DNA of 64,000 nucleotides, from positions 248,001 through 312,000 of the forward strand of contig NW_025935231.1 of NCBI RefSeq assembly GCF_000764305.2, read 5' to 3'. The notes beneath the pieces were generated by a model that made no database searches, was not told the DNA's origin, and saw only the letters and a list, made by a program, of their open reading frames with translations. The translations under genes were made by a program, and so were the position numbers. The DNA comes from Hyalella azteca. Its lineage: Eukaryota > Arthropoda > Malacostraca > Amphipoda > Hyalellidae. Within the stretch, counting starts at the first letter, position 1; each line of letters begins with the position of its first letter. This document shows, in pieces, positions 35,016-46,140 of this stretch.

Positions 35016-36244
35016 AAGAAGGTGCCCGAAAGTGGTGAGAGAATAATGATGAATGTTGTACCTTATATTTTCATTTAAACGTTGGTAAACTTGTTTGCAT
35101 AATTTCCGCATGCAAATTTTGAGTTATACTGTGTGAATATTGCTAAAGAAATTCATGAATGAAAACATAACATGTCATTTTTACATATGATATGTTGTTG
35201 TGAGGAAGGAAAATTAGTATGAAACTCATAATAGTTATATAATCGTCATTATAAACTTTTCCAATACTCCTTAAGTTCGACGTTTTCACATCTAAAACAA
35301 AAAAAATTAGTTGAATAACATCTGAAAATATGAGAATTTCTAAACGAAAATGCAATTTCTCGGCCTGAATTTACTTAACGCTGACCTCCTCTCAACGTCA
35401 CGGTTTTGTGAAAAAGAGTTAAATATTGAGCCTATTTAATTGTACGGCTTCGCGAATCTGTGAATTTTTTCAATGCAGGCACTCTGATATGAAGGACCTA
35501 AAAGTTAAATTTTCAAAAATTGGTAAGAAATTTAGATCAGAATAATGACAATCTGTATGTCTTTTCTAAGCCCCGCTGATGAGTTCACCAGCGACTAGGA
35601 AGACAACATCAACAATTAATTAAGTTATCAGGAAACCAAAACCAAGTTCTCGATGCAAGAACTATTATATGAAGAATATTTTTCTTCATGCGACGATTTA
35701 GAAATCATTGTTTAGAAGAATTAAGATTTAGAATCAATATTCTTTAACGATTCTCCTCCTACCCAGGCGACAGTGGCTTCTCTTTTTGTTTGACAATGTC
35801 TTTCTCTCTTTCTTTTTACAATAAATCTCTCTCTCTCTCTCTCTCTCTCTTTACAATAACTCCTCTGACGACCTTCTAAACATATTTCTGCACTGAATAG
35901 ATTAAAAATCTCTTAACCTCCTCATGACATAAATAAACGTGCTCCTATATCCTTATAGTTTCTAAAGAGAAATCTTATTATAGTGCCACCTCATGTTACC
36001 GATAGTTTATGTTCAGCGTGAACGTGAAGCTCACATTGTTATTTATTGAACAAATCTCCCATGTTTTTGTCGCGCACCTGCAAACGCGTGAGCTGGTGAG
36101 GTATGTTAGGCACTCAAACAGAAATGTTGTGCTGTGTGGTGCATGTGTAGAGTATCTGCATGCTGGTGTGACACGTATGTGCATGCAGGTGTAGAGTGAA
36201 GGATAGCATGTCACGTGTGTAAGCGCAGGTGTAAAGTACCCCCC

Positions 36245-36390
36245 AGACGTAAGTGACACGTGTGTGCAGATGTGCAGAGCAGGTGTACAGAGCAGCCACA
36301 GACGTAAGTGACACGTGTGTGCAGATGTGCAGAGCAGGTGTACAGAGCAGATGTACAGAGCAGGTGTACAGAGCTGTACAGCAAAGCACT
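36245..36390. repeat. Nested tandem repeat (55-bp and 13-bp units)
   Basis: AAGTGACACGTGTGTGCAGA with the following GCAGAGCAGGTGTACAGAGCA occurs at 36250 and 36305; the GTACAGAGCAG(A/G)T core is then repeated. Confidence 0.85.
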
Positions 36391-37782
36391 TGGCAGCAGC
36401 TGTGGTCTATTTCTGGCCAGCGTTACCGAGCGCCTGGGCGACGCCCTCAGACCGGCGAGCTTCCCTCGTGCGGGGCGATCGAGGGAAGCCACCGAGGAAA
36501 TGGGGGACCATTTCGAGTACCCATTTCTTGATGGGCAAGACGAGGGCACTGGTAATAACAATGGGTGAAAGTGTCCATTACATCAAGGAAAAATGGCGCT
36601 GGAAATAACAACGAGTGAACAATATGTTACTACATAGAGGATTAAATGGCGCTACATAAAGGATTAAATGGCGCTGAGAATAGCAAAAGGTCAAGAATTT
36701 AAGTGCCCATTACATAATAGACACTTAATAAATAATAATAGGCATGTAATGGGCATAATAATGGGCACGTAAATAGCAATTATTGGGTTAATATTGAAAG
36801 TGCCAATTACACAATGGACAAGCAAAGAAGAAGAGTTCATTTTCAATGATGAAACGCAAATGACGTAAAATCGATAGTTCATGAAAAGACGTTTTACAAA
36901 ATGCAAGAGGAGTATGAAGGAGCTGATAACATTCCTTAAAGCGGTATAACTTTGTAGAACATTAACAATTTACTCATAACTTGCTCTTTCTGATACTTTC
37001 TACATTTTACAATGACGATATGAGATATCGTGAGCTAGAACATCAAGAACGAATTCATGAAACGTATATCATGTCAATTTATCATGTCCTCTGTCATTTT
37101 TCCCAAATAGCTATTTTTTCCCACAACGGTAATTATGTAAATTGAATGTAAAACATGGTTACGATAAATGTAATAATTCTATGAATATCGCAACCACATT
37201 AACGTAAATCAAAGCATCCGATTTTGCATAAGAGAACATACATTTAATATTTCAAGTAAAATCATGCACAAACAGATTTCTTTACCAAGAGAAGCGTGGT
37301 CACCAGCTAGAGAAAAACAATCACTAATTATGTCTCAAGCGAAAAATAAGATAATAGTTCCCCATAAATAAATAAATGGAAATCATTTCCTCAATATTGC
37401 AATAAAATATTCATTGACATTACCATAATTATTACAAAAATCATGAAAAGACTTGCCCTCGCATGCATTGTTTTTTTTTTCTGCTTTCTTTACAAATAGC
37501 ACATGCCTCTTAGACTCCAAAATGGGCAACAATTTAATGAAAGAATCAGCTTCATTTAGTATCTGTTCACGAAGACAGGTTTTAGTACATCAGGATAACG
37601 ATGGCAGGTCAGCGTCATCGTTATCTCTAATTGGTCAACAAGAGGATTTTGTGGCCAGTCGTCGACACGTGAAATGGAGTCGCAAGGCCTTTACACCCCA
37701 AGGCTTCGTCTTGGGATTTTTTCTTTAATTTTCGTAATATTTTGGGCATTTATATAGTTTGTGATATATACATATGTGAGAA

Positions 37783-37943
37783 TGCAAGTTTGATTGAAGA
37801 TCAGAGCATGCTTTTTATTAACAATCTTCCTGTTCGTCTTTTCAATGAGTCGAACCAAATTTCTAGCTGGAGCCGGGGGATCGAAAAGCAGGTCGAAAAA
37901 AAGACCAGAGCAGCATGCTCTGGTCTTTAATCAAACTTGCATA
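37783..37943. repeat. Inverted repeat with an inner perfect hairpin
   Basis: Arms 37783-37812 and 37914-37943 are 30 bp with two mismatches (ATGCAAGTTTGATT...GCATGC). A second, perfect 13-bp hairpin (AAAGACCAGAGCA / TGCTCTGGTCTTT, loop GCA) lies at 37900-37928 and shares the right arm, so two alternative structures compete. Confidence 0.8.
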
Positions 37944-40004
37944 AAAGAGAAGCTTCTGCCGAACTACACCAATATATGAGTATATACTGTATATCAGTTC
38001 GGATAGATGAGAGTAGTGTTTGTAATCAATGCCCAGACGATTGGCATAACTTTGGATGGTATAATGAATATGTTTTATTGCGGTTGTATAATGACCAGTT
38101 GATTTTATGAATAAAAATTTTCAAAATATCACAGAGTTGTGTGACGACTTGCCCGAATAAGACTAATACTGCCGTTGGGACTAGCACATGAATCATTCTA
38201 TGGCATATCTAAGAGGAAAGAAACTTTTATGTACAGTGAAAAAATAATGTGGTCGTTTCCCGGTCCTAAATGAGAAATTAATCATCGAATTGATAATGGT
38301 AATTTAACGAGGTTTATATATTTTGTTCCATCAATTTCATTCTTTGACGACAAAATTAGAGCTTGTCGAGTGCAATTTTTATTGCAAAATCGTTCTAAAT
38401 AATGTTAACACGCATGAAGTTACCATTAGACTCAATTATATGCTGAATAACTTTATATTTAATGAGGAAAAATATTTGAAAAGGCGAAGAAGCATCCAGC
38501 GCAATACTCGGTGACAGGCGCCAAGTAATGATTTTGACAATTGCAGCAGTCAACCGCACACGCGGATAATGATTGGGTCATATTGTCCAAATCGTGACCC
38601 ACTTTCTTACCCGTAACAAGAGCACAGAGGGGACTTTGCACCATACGCTCATTTGTATAAAGGTATAAAGGGTATAAATTAGATGCATCGCTTGCTGGGC
38701 AAAGATACACTCATTCCTCTGAGGGGATATTTTCAGCCCATGGCGATGAAGACTGTGTCACATTGAGACGGTTTTGTTTGACGCAAAAAATCAACAAAAG
38801 CGCCCGTAAACCGATCAAATCTACCAGATAGATTTATCGCTCATTTTATTTATTTAAAAAGTGTAAAATTGGATGAAATTTATATACAGAACATCAAAAT
38901 TTCGCGAACAGTGTATTACTTCAATAATATTCATTAATGACTGAAATTAGTCTATTAAACTTACTCATAATAATTCACAATTCATGAACACAACAGTGTG
39001 GGCCTTGGATGTGTAGTTGTATAACTGTTGCCTAAATAGATCTTTAGGCCTTGAAAATAAACACAAACACTTTAACTTGATATGAATTGCCTCGTAATGG
39101 ATTGAACAATATTTTGATCACGTCTAAAGGAAAACTACGGTTATTAACATTTTTTAACATTACTTTCTTCACACGCTGCGTGCGAGGAAATACAGACGAA
39201 GGTGAGCTTAGAGTTTTTGATTTACGTGTGGCTTTTATTTGCAGCTACCGAGCCTAAAAATGTTTATCCAAGCCTGACACGAGCCTAAAGATGTCCAATA
39301 GAATGCTTCTCTAGCTTCATCTCTCGCTTAATATTGGGTTCTGTACGTTTATTAGCAAAAAGATATGCTTCTTTTTGGACGCGCTATAGCTATTTTTGTA
39401 GAATTTCCTCAAACATAAACTTTTTAGACACTTTTTAATAAACACTTATTTAGAGCTTTTTGCCTTTAGAGCTTTTTCTCAATGAATCATAGTCTAATTT
39501 ATATAAAACTTATAGAAAAGTTTGGTGTTGCAAGACGAAGCTATTCTACCGTTCTTGTATGTTGTCAGCAGCCTTGACTTTAGCTCAGTCCCAGAAATAA
39601 CCGAATCACGTTCACTCACCTAATGGGTTCAGTACTTGTATAAAAGCAACGTTATCAAACGAGTCATCTTGACATGTTTTCCTTTCAAGACCCACTTACT
39701 CATCAATTCATTAACAAATGGATTTAGAATGATCTACTAATTGAGCCCTGGGACAAAGGGTTGTCAAGAATATTAATTTGAGTGCATTGTTTGTCGGAAT
39801 GATGGAAGTCAGTCATTTTTCCTCATCAATTTCATTAAGTATTCATTTAAAACAAATTAGGATGCTATATTTTCCTAATAATGAGCTTATTGCTCAATCT
39901 AAAATTCGGTAATTTTATTCATTCGATCAGATTAAAATTGATCAGAGTGAGGTGGTGTGATATACTACGTACGTCTTTCAATGGTGATCCCGTCTGGTCT
40001 GTTA

Positions 40005-40250
40005 TAATAATAGCGGTTCCAGCGTTTAGTATGCCTTAGGCCTGTCGCCGATTCTTAACATCGCAGAACATTCACAGCATTTTGGGGTCTCGAACTCGCA
40101 ACTCACTGCTACAATTCTGCTATGCTTAACCGCCCGGCCTCCTTGCCGATTCTGACCAGAAACTGGCGCACAGAGCTGGGATCGAACCCGCGCCTCTCTG
40201 CGCCAATCTTGGTACTCTGAACTTTAACCACTGGGCCACCCTGCCCGTAG
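40005..40250 (-). mobile_element. Dimeric tRNA-derived SINE, copy 2 (better preserved)
   Basis: On the minus strand the first module has box A TGGCCCAGTGGTTAAAG and box B GGTTCGATCCC; the second has GGCCGGGCGGTTAAGC and GAGTTCGAGACCC; a tail with AAGAATCGGCGACAGGCC and CGCTATTATAATAA follows. Modules are joined by CAGTTTCTGGTCAGAATCGG. Boxes A and B at proper spacing support RNA polymerase III origin. Confidence 0.87.
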
Positions 40251-40689
40251 TTGCACATGTCCTTTCCCGTAGTTCGATTTTATTGGTTTAAATACTTTTT
40301 TATGTGAATCATCCTTATCAGGATCATTTTAATAATGCTTTATGTGCGCGAGACATTCCCATAAATTAGGCACATTCAACCAACAACAGCTGATTGTCAT
40401 CGACCTGCCGCCATAAAGGCTTAGTCAACAAACACGTACGAAAATGGCTCCACACAACCTGCCTTTCACAGCTAGGGTATATTCAACCATCAAGAACTGT
40501 ATTACCGAAACTAACGCCAATATTTACCGAATTAAATGTGCGTCTACGAAAAAGGTCAGCAGAGGACAAGTGGAACAAGCTGGGATTATTTTAATCTGGA
40601 TGTTACGAGAACCACGCCAGCAATGCTTTATTGTGGTGCATGAGTGGAGTGCAACCACGCATGACTCTTGCGGATGTATAATCTGCGTA

Positions 40690-40830
40690 TGTTCTCCACG
40701 AAATAATTGAATAATTATGCGGTATGCTTGCGTGTGATCTCCACGTAATAAATAGGCGGTATGTCTGTGCGAGTGCGTGATCTCTACGTAAAAATTAGGC
40801 GGTGTGATTGCGTTTGATTTCCACGCTTGT
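40690..40830. repeat. Short tandem repeat, about 57-bp units x3
   Basis: GCGGTATGCTTGCGTGTGATCTCCACG recurs in diverged form twice (GGCGGTATGTCTGTGCG.. and GGCGGTGTGATTGCG..). Confidence 0.65.
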
Positions 40831-41232
40831 CTAACGCGTTATTTATACCTGCATGCGGAGGATCTTTACCTTCATTTATACGTTATTCCTACCGGGATCC
40901 TTCACCTACATTGCCGCCTTTTATCGCTCATATACATCCAACTCGTCATTCGTAACTATGAACATTGTATGAGTGCCTACAACAATGTCATCGACGACGG
41001 TCATCGTTCAGGGCCGACACGTCGAGACAAAGATGGGATTTATTTGCCCAAGTAACTTTGGTTAACGGGGATTTAACAATTTCTATAGGCAGGTTCTGGT
41101 TATAATTCCGTGCCTAACTGAGTTGCTGCATCTCGACCTCAACGATTGTACACCCGGGACGGTAAGAAGAGTAATGAAAATTTTATATTGATTTACAGGT
41201 CGTGAATATTGATGAGTGGCTGTTCTTTGCAG

Positions 41233-42009
41233 GATGTTTCAAACGGAAAAGGTCGTTGACATCTGCGTACGGCCCATGTGCTGAAGCTGATCCTGCACCT
41301 CCTCGGCTCCCTCAAGAAGAAATAGTTGACGATCGCCATGTAGTTGCTGCACCTCCTATAGCCCTCCACAGCGACCCAAACGATCAACCGCAAGACGTTT
41401 CAACGCAAGAACAATCCAGTGCAAACGTCCCGCCCAACACGATAACTACTGCCACATTCGCGATCTCATCGACAGAAACTGCAAGGAAGCCAGAAATTCG
41501 AAATGCCAAGTCACTCGCCCACGGATTATCGAAGAGCCGCGACCATGTTTTGTACTCTGAGAACCCGTTTAGTCAGCGCACAGACGATGAAAGAATGTAC
41601 AGAACTTCTTCTATTCCAGTAGCCAACTCGAGAGTGATATGGAGTGGTTCTCCATGCCCTGGCCCATACGGAGATTACAAGCCAGTGTCGGTGTTGGATA
41701 ACCGTAGTTATACTCGCAGCAACGCAAACCTAACCAACTCCGACTATTTTACTTCGGGGCATTTCAACGAACGGAATGTTATACGATCACGTTCAGGCAC
41801 TCCTGGGTCAGGATATACTACCCTAGACCGAGCGGCAACGGGTTCAAGGACCCCAATAACAACATTTATAGCCAGCGAGAAGTTTCCCAAGAATTACTCG
41901 GCCGATCACAAGGGAAAGTCTGCGTCTGGCATCGACAGAAGAGGGCTTGCCACAGAAACATCTCCGAAGGTCGCTCAAGCTGACCCTGCTGCGGGTGTCG
42001 CAACGTTGA
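41233..42009 (+). CDS. unc-115: Candidate 259-codon upstream exon of unc-115
   Basis: Open from acceptor TTCTTTGCAG (41232) to donor TTGA|GTATGT; 777 nt, phase 1 on both sides, so it can be included or skipped without shifting frame. An alternative acceptor lies at 41199 (TTGATTTACAG). It encodes a Ser/Thr/Pro-rich disordered region: CFKRKRSLTSAYGPCAEADP near the start, PFSQRTDDERMYRTSSIPVA in the middle, RSRSGTPGSGYTTLDRAATG later. Codon use and length argue for coding. Joined to the LIM1 exon at 55036 it reads TLSKTFCEKC. No known domain. It could instead belong to another gene inside this interval. Confidence 0.6.
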
Positions 42010-43147
42010 GTATGTAGACTCTCTTCTGAGTGTACCAAGCGTTTCATTAATAACTCACCTCATTGGGTTCGTTAATAATTAATGTGGACTAACTTTCGGA
42101 ACTAATATAAACTACTGACTAATGAGCTCTTCTCGCTAATTGTGTAGTCGAAAATTTGCGATGATTGTTTGTTTCAGTTGACTATTTTAATTAAAACTAA
42201 CGCGTTATTAGCGAAAGGTGTTACCTTTTCTCTTCGGACAACTTTTGATTAACACTTCGGCGCGGTGAATGCGCGTCAAGATCAACTAACTTTGTCAAGA
42301 CAATGACATAAATCATCGTGAGGCCGAGAGGGAATTTACCTAATTCGTCTGCTGCTAACGATTGCCCGGCTGAATGATGAATTAAAATTTATAATTGGAA
42401 AGCTTTGCCATTACTGTAGTTTACTACTTTTGTTAACAGTGAATAACTCCAAATAACATCGTTTTACCAATTGGTGTTTGATTATAGGAAAACTATTGAG
42501 TGTTTATATGAAAATTACTTCTATATTCCAATACAAGCATCACGGCACTGCGCAATAATTTATATACCTGCAGTTCTCTGCCCTTCAAAGGCTTATCTAT
42601 TATATTATCCCACAGCCACACAAAGTTGCATCCCCAGCTCTTCACGCCACATTACATGACTCACAGCCAGACGCCAGCCGTCCGCCATTCACTCTCAGCT
42701 GTAGGCTGGCGGAGGCGGAACATGGCGTGGCGACGTCTGTTACTTTGTTGTCGTACACTTTATCTTGCTGCAAAAGTAAAATGAACTGTCTCTAATAATT
42801 TCTGATATTAAAGTAATTCAAGGTGGAAACAATATCAACTTTGGAATTCGGTCAGTTTATGATGATGACATTCATGTCTTTGTATAAATATATTTGGCTT
42901 TTCCAATGAAATTAGATATTGTTCGGATGCAATGGTTTTCATCCCAAACTCTTGTATTCAGACACTTGTCTAGGAGGTTGTTTTAGATTGATCTAACCTA
43001 TGCAAAGCTATAACTATTATTAAAACTTATCTGGCAACTTAGATAAACATTTAATTTCTCAATTATGTATACCTGCAACGTTCCTTTTCATGCAGTCAAT
43101 GAAAACTCTCATGGTCAATATCGATTCCAAGTCAGTCAGTGTGTAAC
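42010..43147 (+). other. Intronic / intergenic, no exon seen
   Basis: AT-rich sequence without repeats or supported exons; it would be the promoter region of the short isoform if the 43148 start is used. Confidence 0.45.
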
Positions 43148-43196
43148 ATGGCCTCAACAAGTGAGGGTGCGGCGCCTGCATCCACCAAGATAAAAG
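43148..43196 (+). CDS. unc-115: Candidate alternative first exon of unc-115 (short isoform)
   Basis: GTAACATGG context (A at -3, G at +4), then MASTSEGAAPASTKIK and one base before a GTGCTC donor. Phase 1 joins the LIM1 exon to give STKIKGKTFCEKC. Vertebrate ABLIM proteins begin with a comparable short disordered leader just before LIM1. The donor is only moderate. Confidence 0.5.
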
Positions 43197-44105
43197 GTGC
43201 TCGTCCTCTCATAATAAGTTGCTTCCGTGTCTAAAAAACTCATCATCTTGATTTTGTTTCGGCGCGTTGTGTGGTGGTGCTTGTGTGTTAGGGGTTGTGT
43301 TGGGGATCTATGTGTAGTATTTGCCGGTTTATCAGCTATTGACTAATGCAATCAGTAGCTAATGTCGTCGTCAACCAAGAAATTTTCGATCTAATTTATT
43401 GGCATCCTTTTTGGTCACGCGCGTGAACAACCAATTTGTCTCTACCTATATTATTTTTCCTACAGATAATTTGCCGATGTTCTATCTAGTGAAGGTTAAA
43501 CTGAATTGTAGGATGTGCAATTTTGATTATTCAATCGAATGTGAAATAGAATCTATATTCATGGCAGATGTCGCGACACCAAAATCGGCGCCGCGTCTCG
43601 CACGCTATCTTCCGTTAATTTTAGATATTTTTGTTCAAAATAGTTGGACCTTAGGTAATATTAATGACGAAAATTGATACGTTCGAAATATTTATGTCAA
43701 TTAAACGTAAATGCAAATTAAAATAGGACGGTAAGCTAAGTTGGTACTGGAATGATGGATGCACGGAATCTTTACCTACTGCTTCTGCGAACGCGTATCA
43801 AGTTATTAGCAATTTAGCATGGTATTAATACTAGCCAAAACATCGTTCAAATTTATCAATTAATGTCTGAAAACGATCACTATGAACTTGAGCTACGTTG
43901 ACTTCTATGAGCATGTTCGTGAAGACGATTAATATGAAGCAGACCTGCGTTTATTCCTACGTACTAAGTGGTAATTCGTGCTGATGATTCTCAACTGTAG
44001 TGAGTGTAGTCGATACTTCATGATGGGCCTGCTTGACTGGCCACTTCAATTTCTTGACTCGCGGCGACTTTCACGGTCAAGATCATGTGCTTCTGACGAG
44101 CCTGT
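43197..44105 (+). other. Intron, no exon seen
   Basis: No repeats or coding exon recognised. Confidence 0.5.
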
Positions 44106-44109
44106 CGAA

Positions 44110-44660
44110 CGCGAGCCCGCATCACATTAACCAATTGCCTCTTAGCATTAACCAGTTACCCCTCAGCATTAACCAGTTAGGGACGAAACCCCTCAGCATT
44201 AACCAGTTAGGGACGAAACCTCTCAGCATTAACCAGTTAGGAAAGAAACCCCACAGCATTAACCAGTTGCCCCTCAGAATTGACCACTTAGAAAACGTCA
44301 CCCCTCATCACTAAACAGTTAAGAAATTACATCATCAGCACGAAAATGTTGAGGAAAAAGCTTCTTATCATTACCCAGTTAGATAATGAGTTAATCAGCT
44401 TTAAAGTAAAGGAAGTGTTACTCAGCATTAACCAGAAAGGTTGATCAGCATTAACCAGTTAGAGAAGGAACTCTTCAGCATTAGCAAGTTCTTGAGATGT
44501 TGATCAGCATTTACCAATGCTTCAGCATATAGGAGCAATGTCGGAAGAATTTACGTAACATTATTTAGTTCGAGATAAACTGCTCAGAATTAATCTATCG
44601 GTTAAGGATCATTCAGAATTTATTGATAGAACCCTGCAGCATTAAATGGTTAGTGGCAGA
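44110..44660. repeat. CATTAACCAGTT minisatellite, decaying rightward
   Basis: Units of about 30 bp (CAGCATTAACCAGTTAGGGACGAAACC type), near-identical at 44125-44270 and progressively diverged to about 44650. Confidence 0.88.
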
Positions 44661-44734
44661 ACTGCTTGCTGGTCATATCGGCCTGTAGAGCTGCCGATCA
44701 TCATGATTCGTTAAGGAAATGTTACTGCCACGTT

Positions 44735-44905
44735 ACCTAGCCATGTACTGAGCGTGCGTTACCTAGCATGTACTGAGCGTGCGTTACCTAGCCATGTACT
44801 GAGCGTGCGTTACCTAGCAGCATGTACTGAGCGTGCGTTACCTAGCCACGTACTGAGCGTGCGTTACCTAGCATGTACTGAGCGTGCGTTACCTAGCCAT
44901 GTATT
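44735..44905. repeat. 26-bp minisatellite x6
   Basis: Units GTTACCTAGCCATGTACTGA then GCGTGC, with a few small indels. Confidence 0.92.
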
Positions 44906-45317
44906 TACTTATTTACTATTTATTTAGCCTAGATTGCACAGTACGCACATCAGCCTTATATATACTGCAGTTGAACGAACTCTCGCATCTTTGCACGCGC
45001 TGAATCTTTGCATTCGACGTTCATTTCTCGCTCCGTGTCGCAACATAAGCAGTCACAAATTGCGAGACGTTACGCAACACTATTTAAATTAATTCCGTTC
45101 ATGCACGGACAGTTGTGAAAGATTTTTTTCAGTGCGGGGACTAGTAACATTCTTCTTTACAAATAAATCCTAGAAAATTCACTTGCTATGGCTAAAATAC
45201 GAATTTTACTGAAGTATTTTTGCGTCGTAGACAATATAGAAGCGAGCTGAGCATGTGACGGCATGATATCTTCCTAAAATTTTCAGGCAGAATGACAGGT
45301 TTCTTCTCAACTCTGGT

Positions 45318-45545
45318 CACGGCATTGACATGTTATGAATGTTCTTGTCATGTCAGTGACATGTTGTGAATGTTCTTGTCACGTCAGTGACATGTTGTGA
45401 ATGTTCTTGTCACGTCAGTGACATGTAATGAATGTTCTTGTCACGTAAGTGACATGTTGTGAATGTTCTTGCCACGGCAGTGACATGTTGTGACTGTTCT
45501 TGTCTTGTCAGTGACATGTTGTGAATGTTCTTGTCACGTCAATTA
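45318..45545. repeat. 31-bp minisatellite x7-8
   Basis: Units GTCAGTGACATGTTGTGAAT then GTTCTTGTCAC. Confidence 0.92.
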
Positions 45546-45819
45546 CACATTAGGAACATCGTGATCTTTTTAAGAATGCGGCGTTTAAATAAAAGTAAAG
45601 TTTGTTCAATAATCATGTTGATACTAAAAACAGTGCGTTTTCTGATAGCTAAGCATTTTCATTTCATTTGCTTAAATATCGTTATTTTTTATCGCGTTTT
45701 GACTTTACCAGGACGTGCAATTGACTATCAATAATTCCTTAGATTACGGCTATCAGTGTTATCAGCGTGCCATCGTCTTTAAATGTTAGCAGTGCCTGCC
45801 AAATTCTCCAGAAAAAATT

Positions 45820-46140
45820 AGATTTAGCAGAATTTGCTTTAAATGTATCAGAATTCGCTTTAAATTTATCACATTTTTTAAATTCATCAAAATTTGCTTT
45901 AAATTCATCAGAATTTGCTTTAATTAACCAGAATTTGCTCTAAATTAATCAGAATTCGCTTTAAATTTATCTGAATTCGCTTTAATTAATCAGAATTCGC
46001 ATTAAATTAATCAGAATTCGCTTTAAATAAATCATAATTCTCTTAATTTATCAGAATTCTCTTTAAATTTATCAGAATTCACTTTGAATTCATTAAAATT
46101 CACTTTAAATTAATCAGAAACCGCTTTAAATTTATCAGAA
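45820..46140. repeat. About 20-bp AT-rich minisatellite x15
   Basis: Units of TTTAAATTCATCAGAATTYGC type, spacing 18-22 bases. Confidence 0.88.

Larger units (their letters stand above)
35016..40004 (+). other. Putative first intron, part 1
   Basis: Contains a (CT)n tract at 35826-35850, a tandem GTGTACAGAGCAG / 55-bp repeat at 36245-36385, a short inverted segment at 37783-37943 and otherwise AT-rich unique DNA. No additional exon recognised. Frames at 36253-36608 are shadows of the repeat. Confidence 0.5.

Noticed and set aside
36253..36608. Overlapping plus frames of 86-97 codons
   Set aside because: Generated by a tandem GTGTACAGAGCAG repeat; no homology and no splice support.
37900..37928. 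Rho-independent terminator or histone 3' stem-loop
   Set aside because: The context is animal intronic DNA and the stem sequence does not match the histone consensus.
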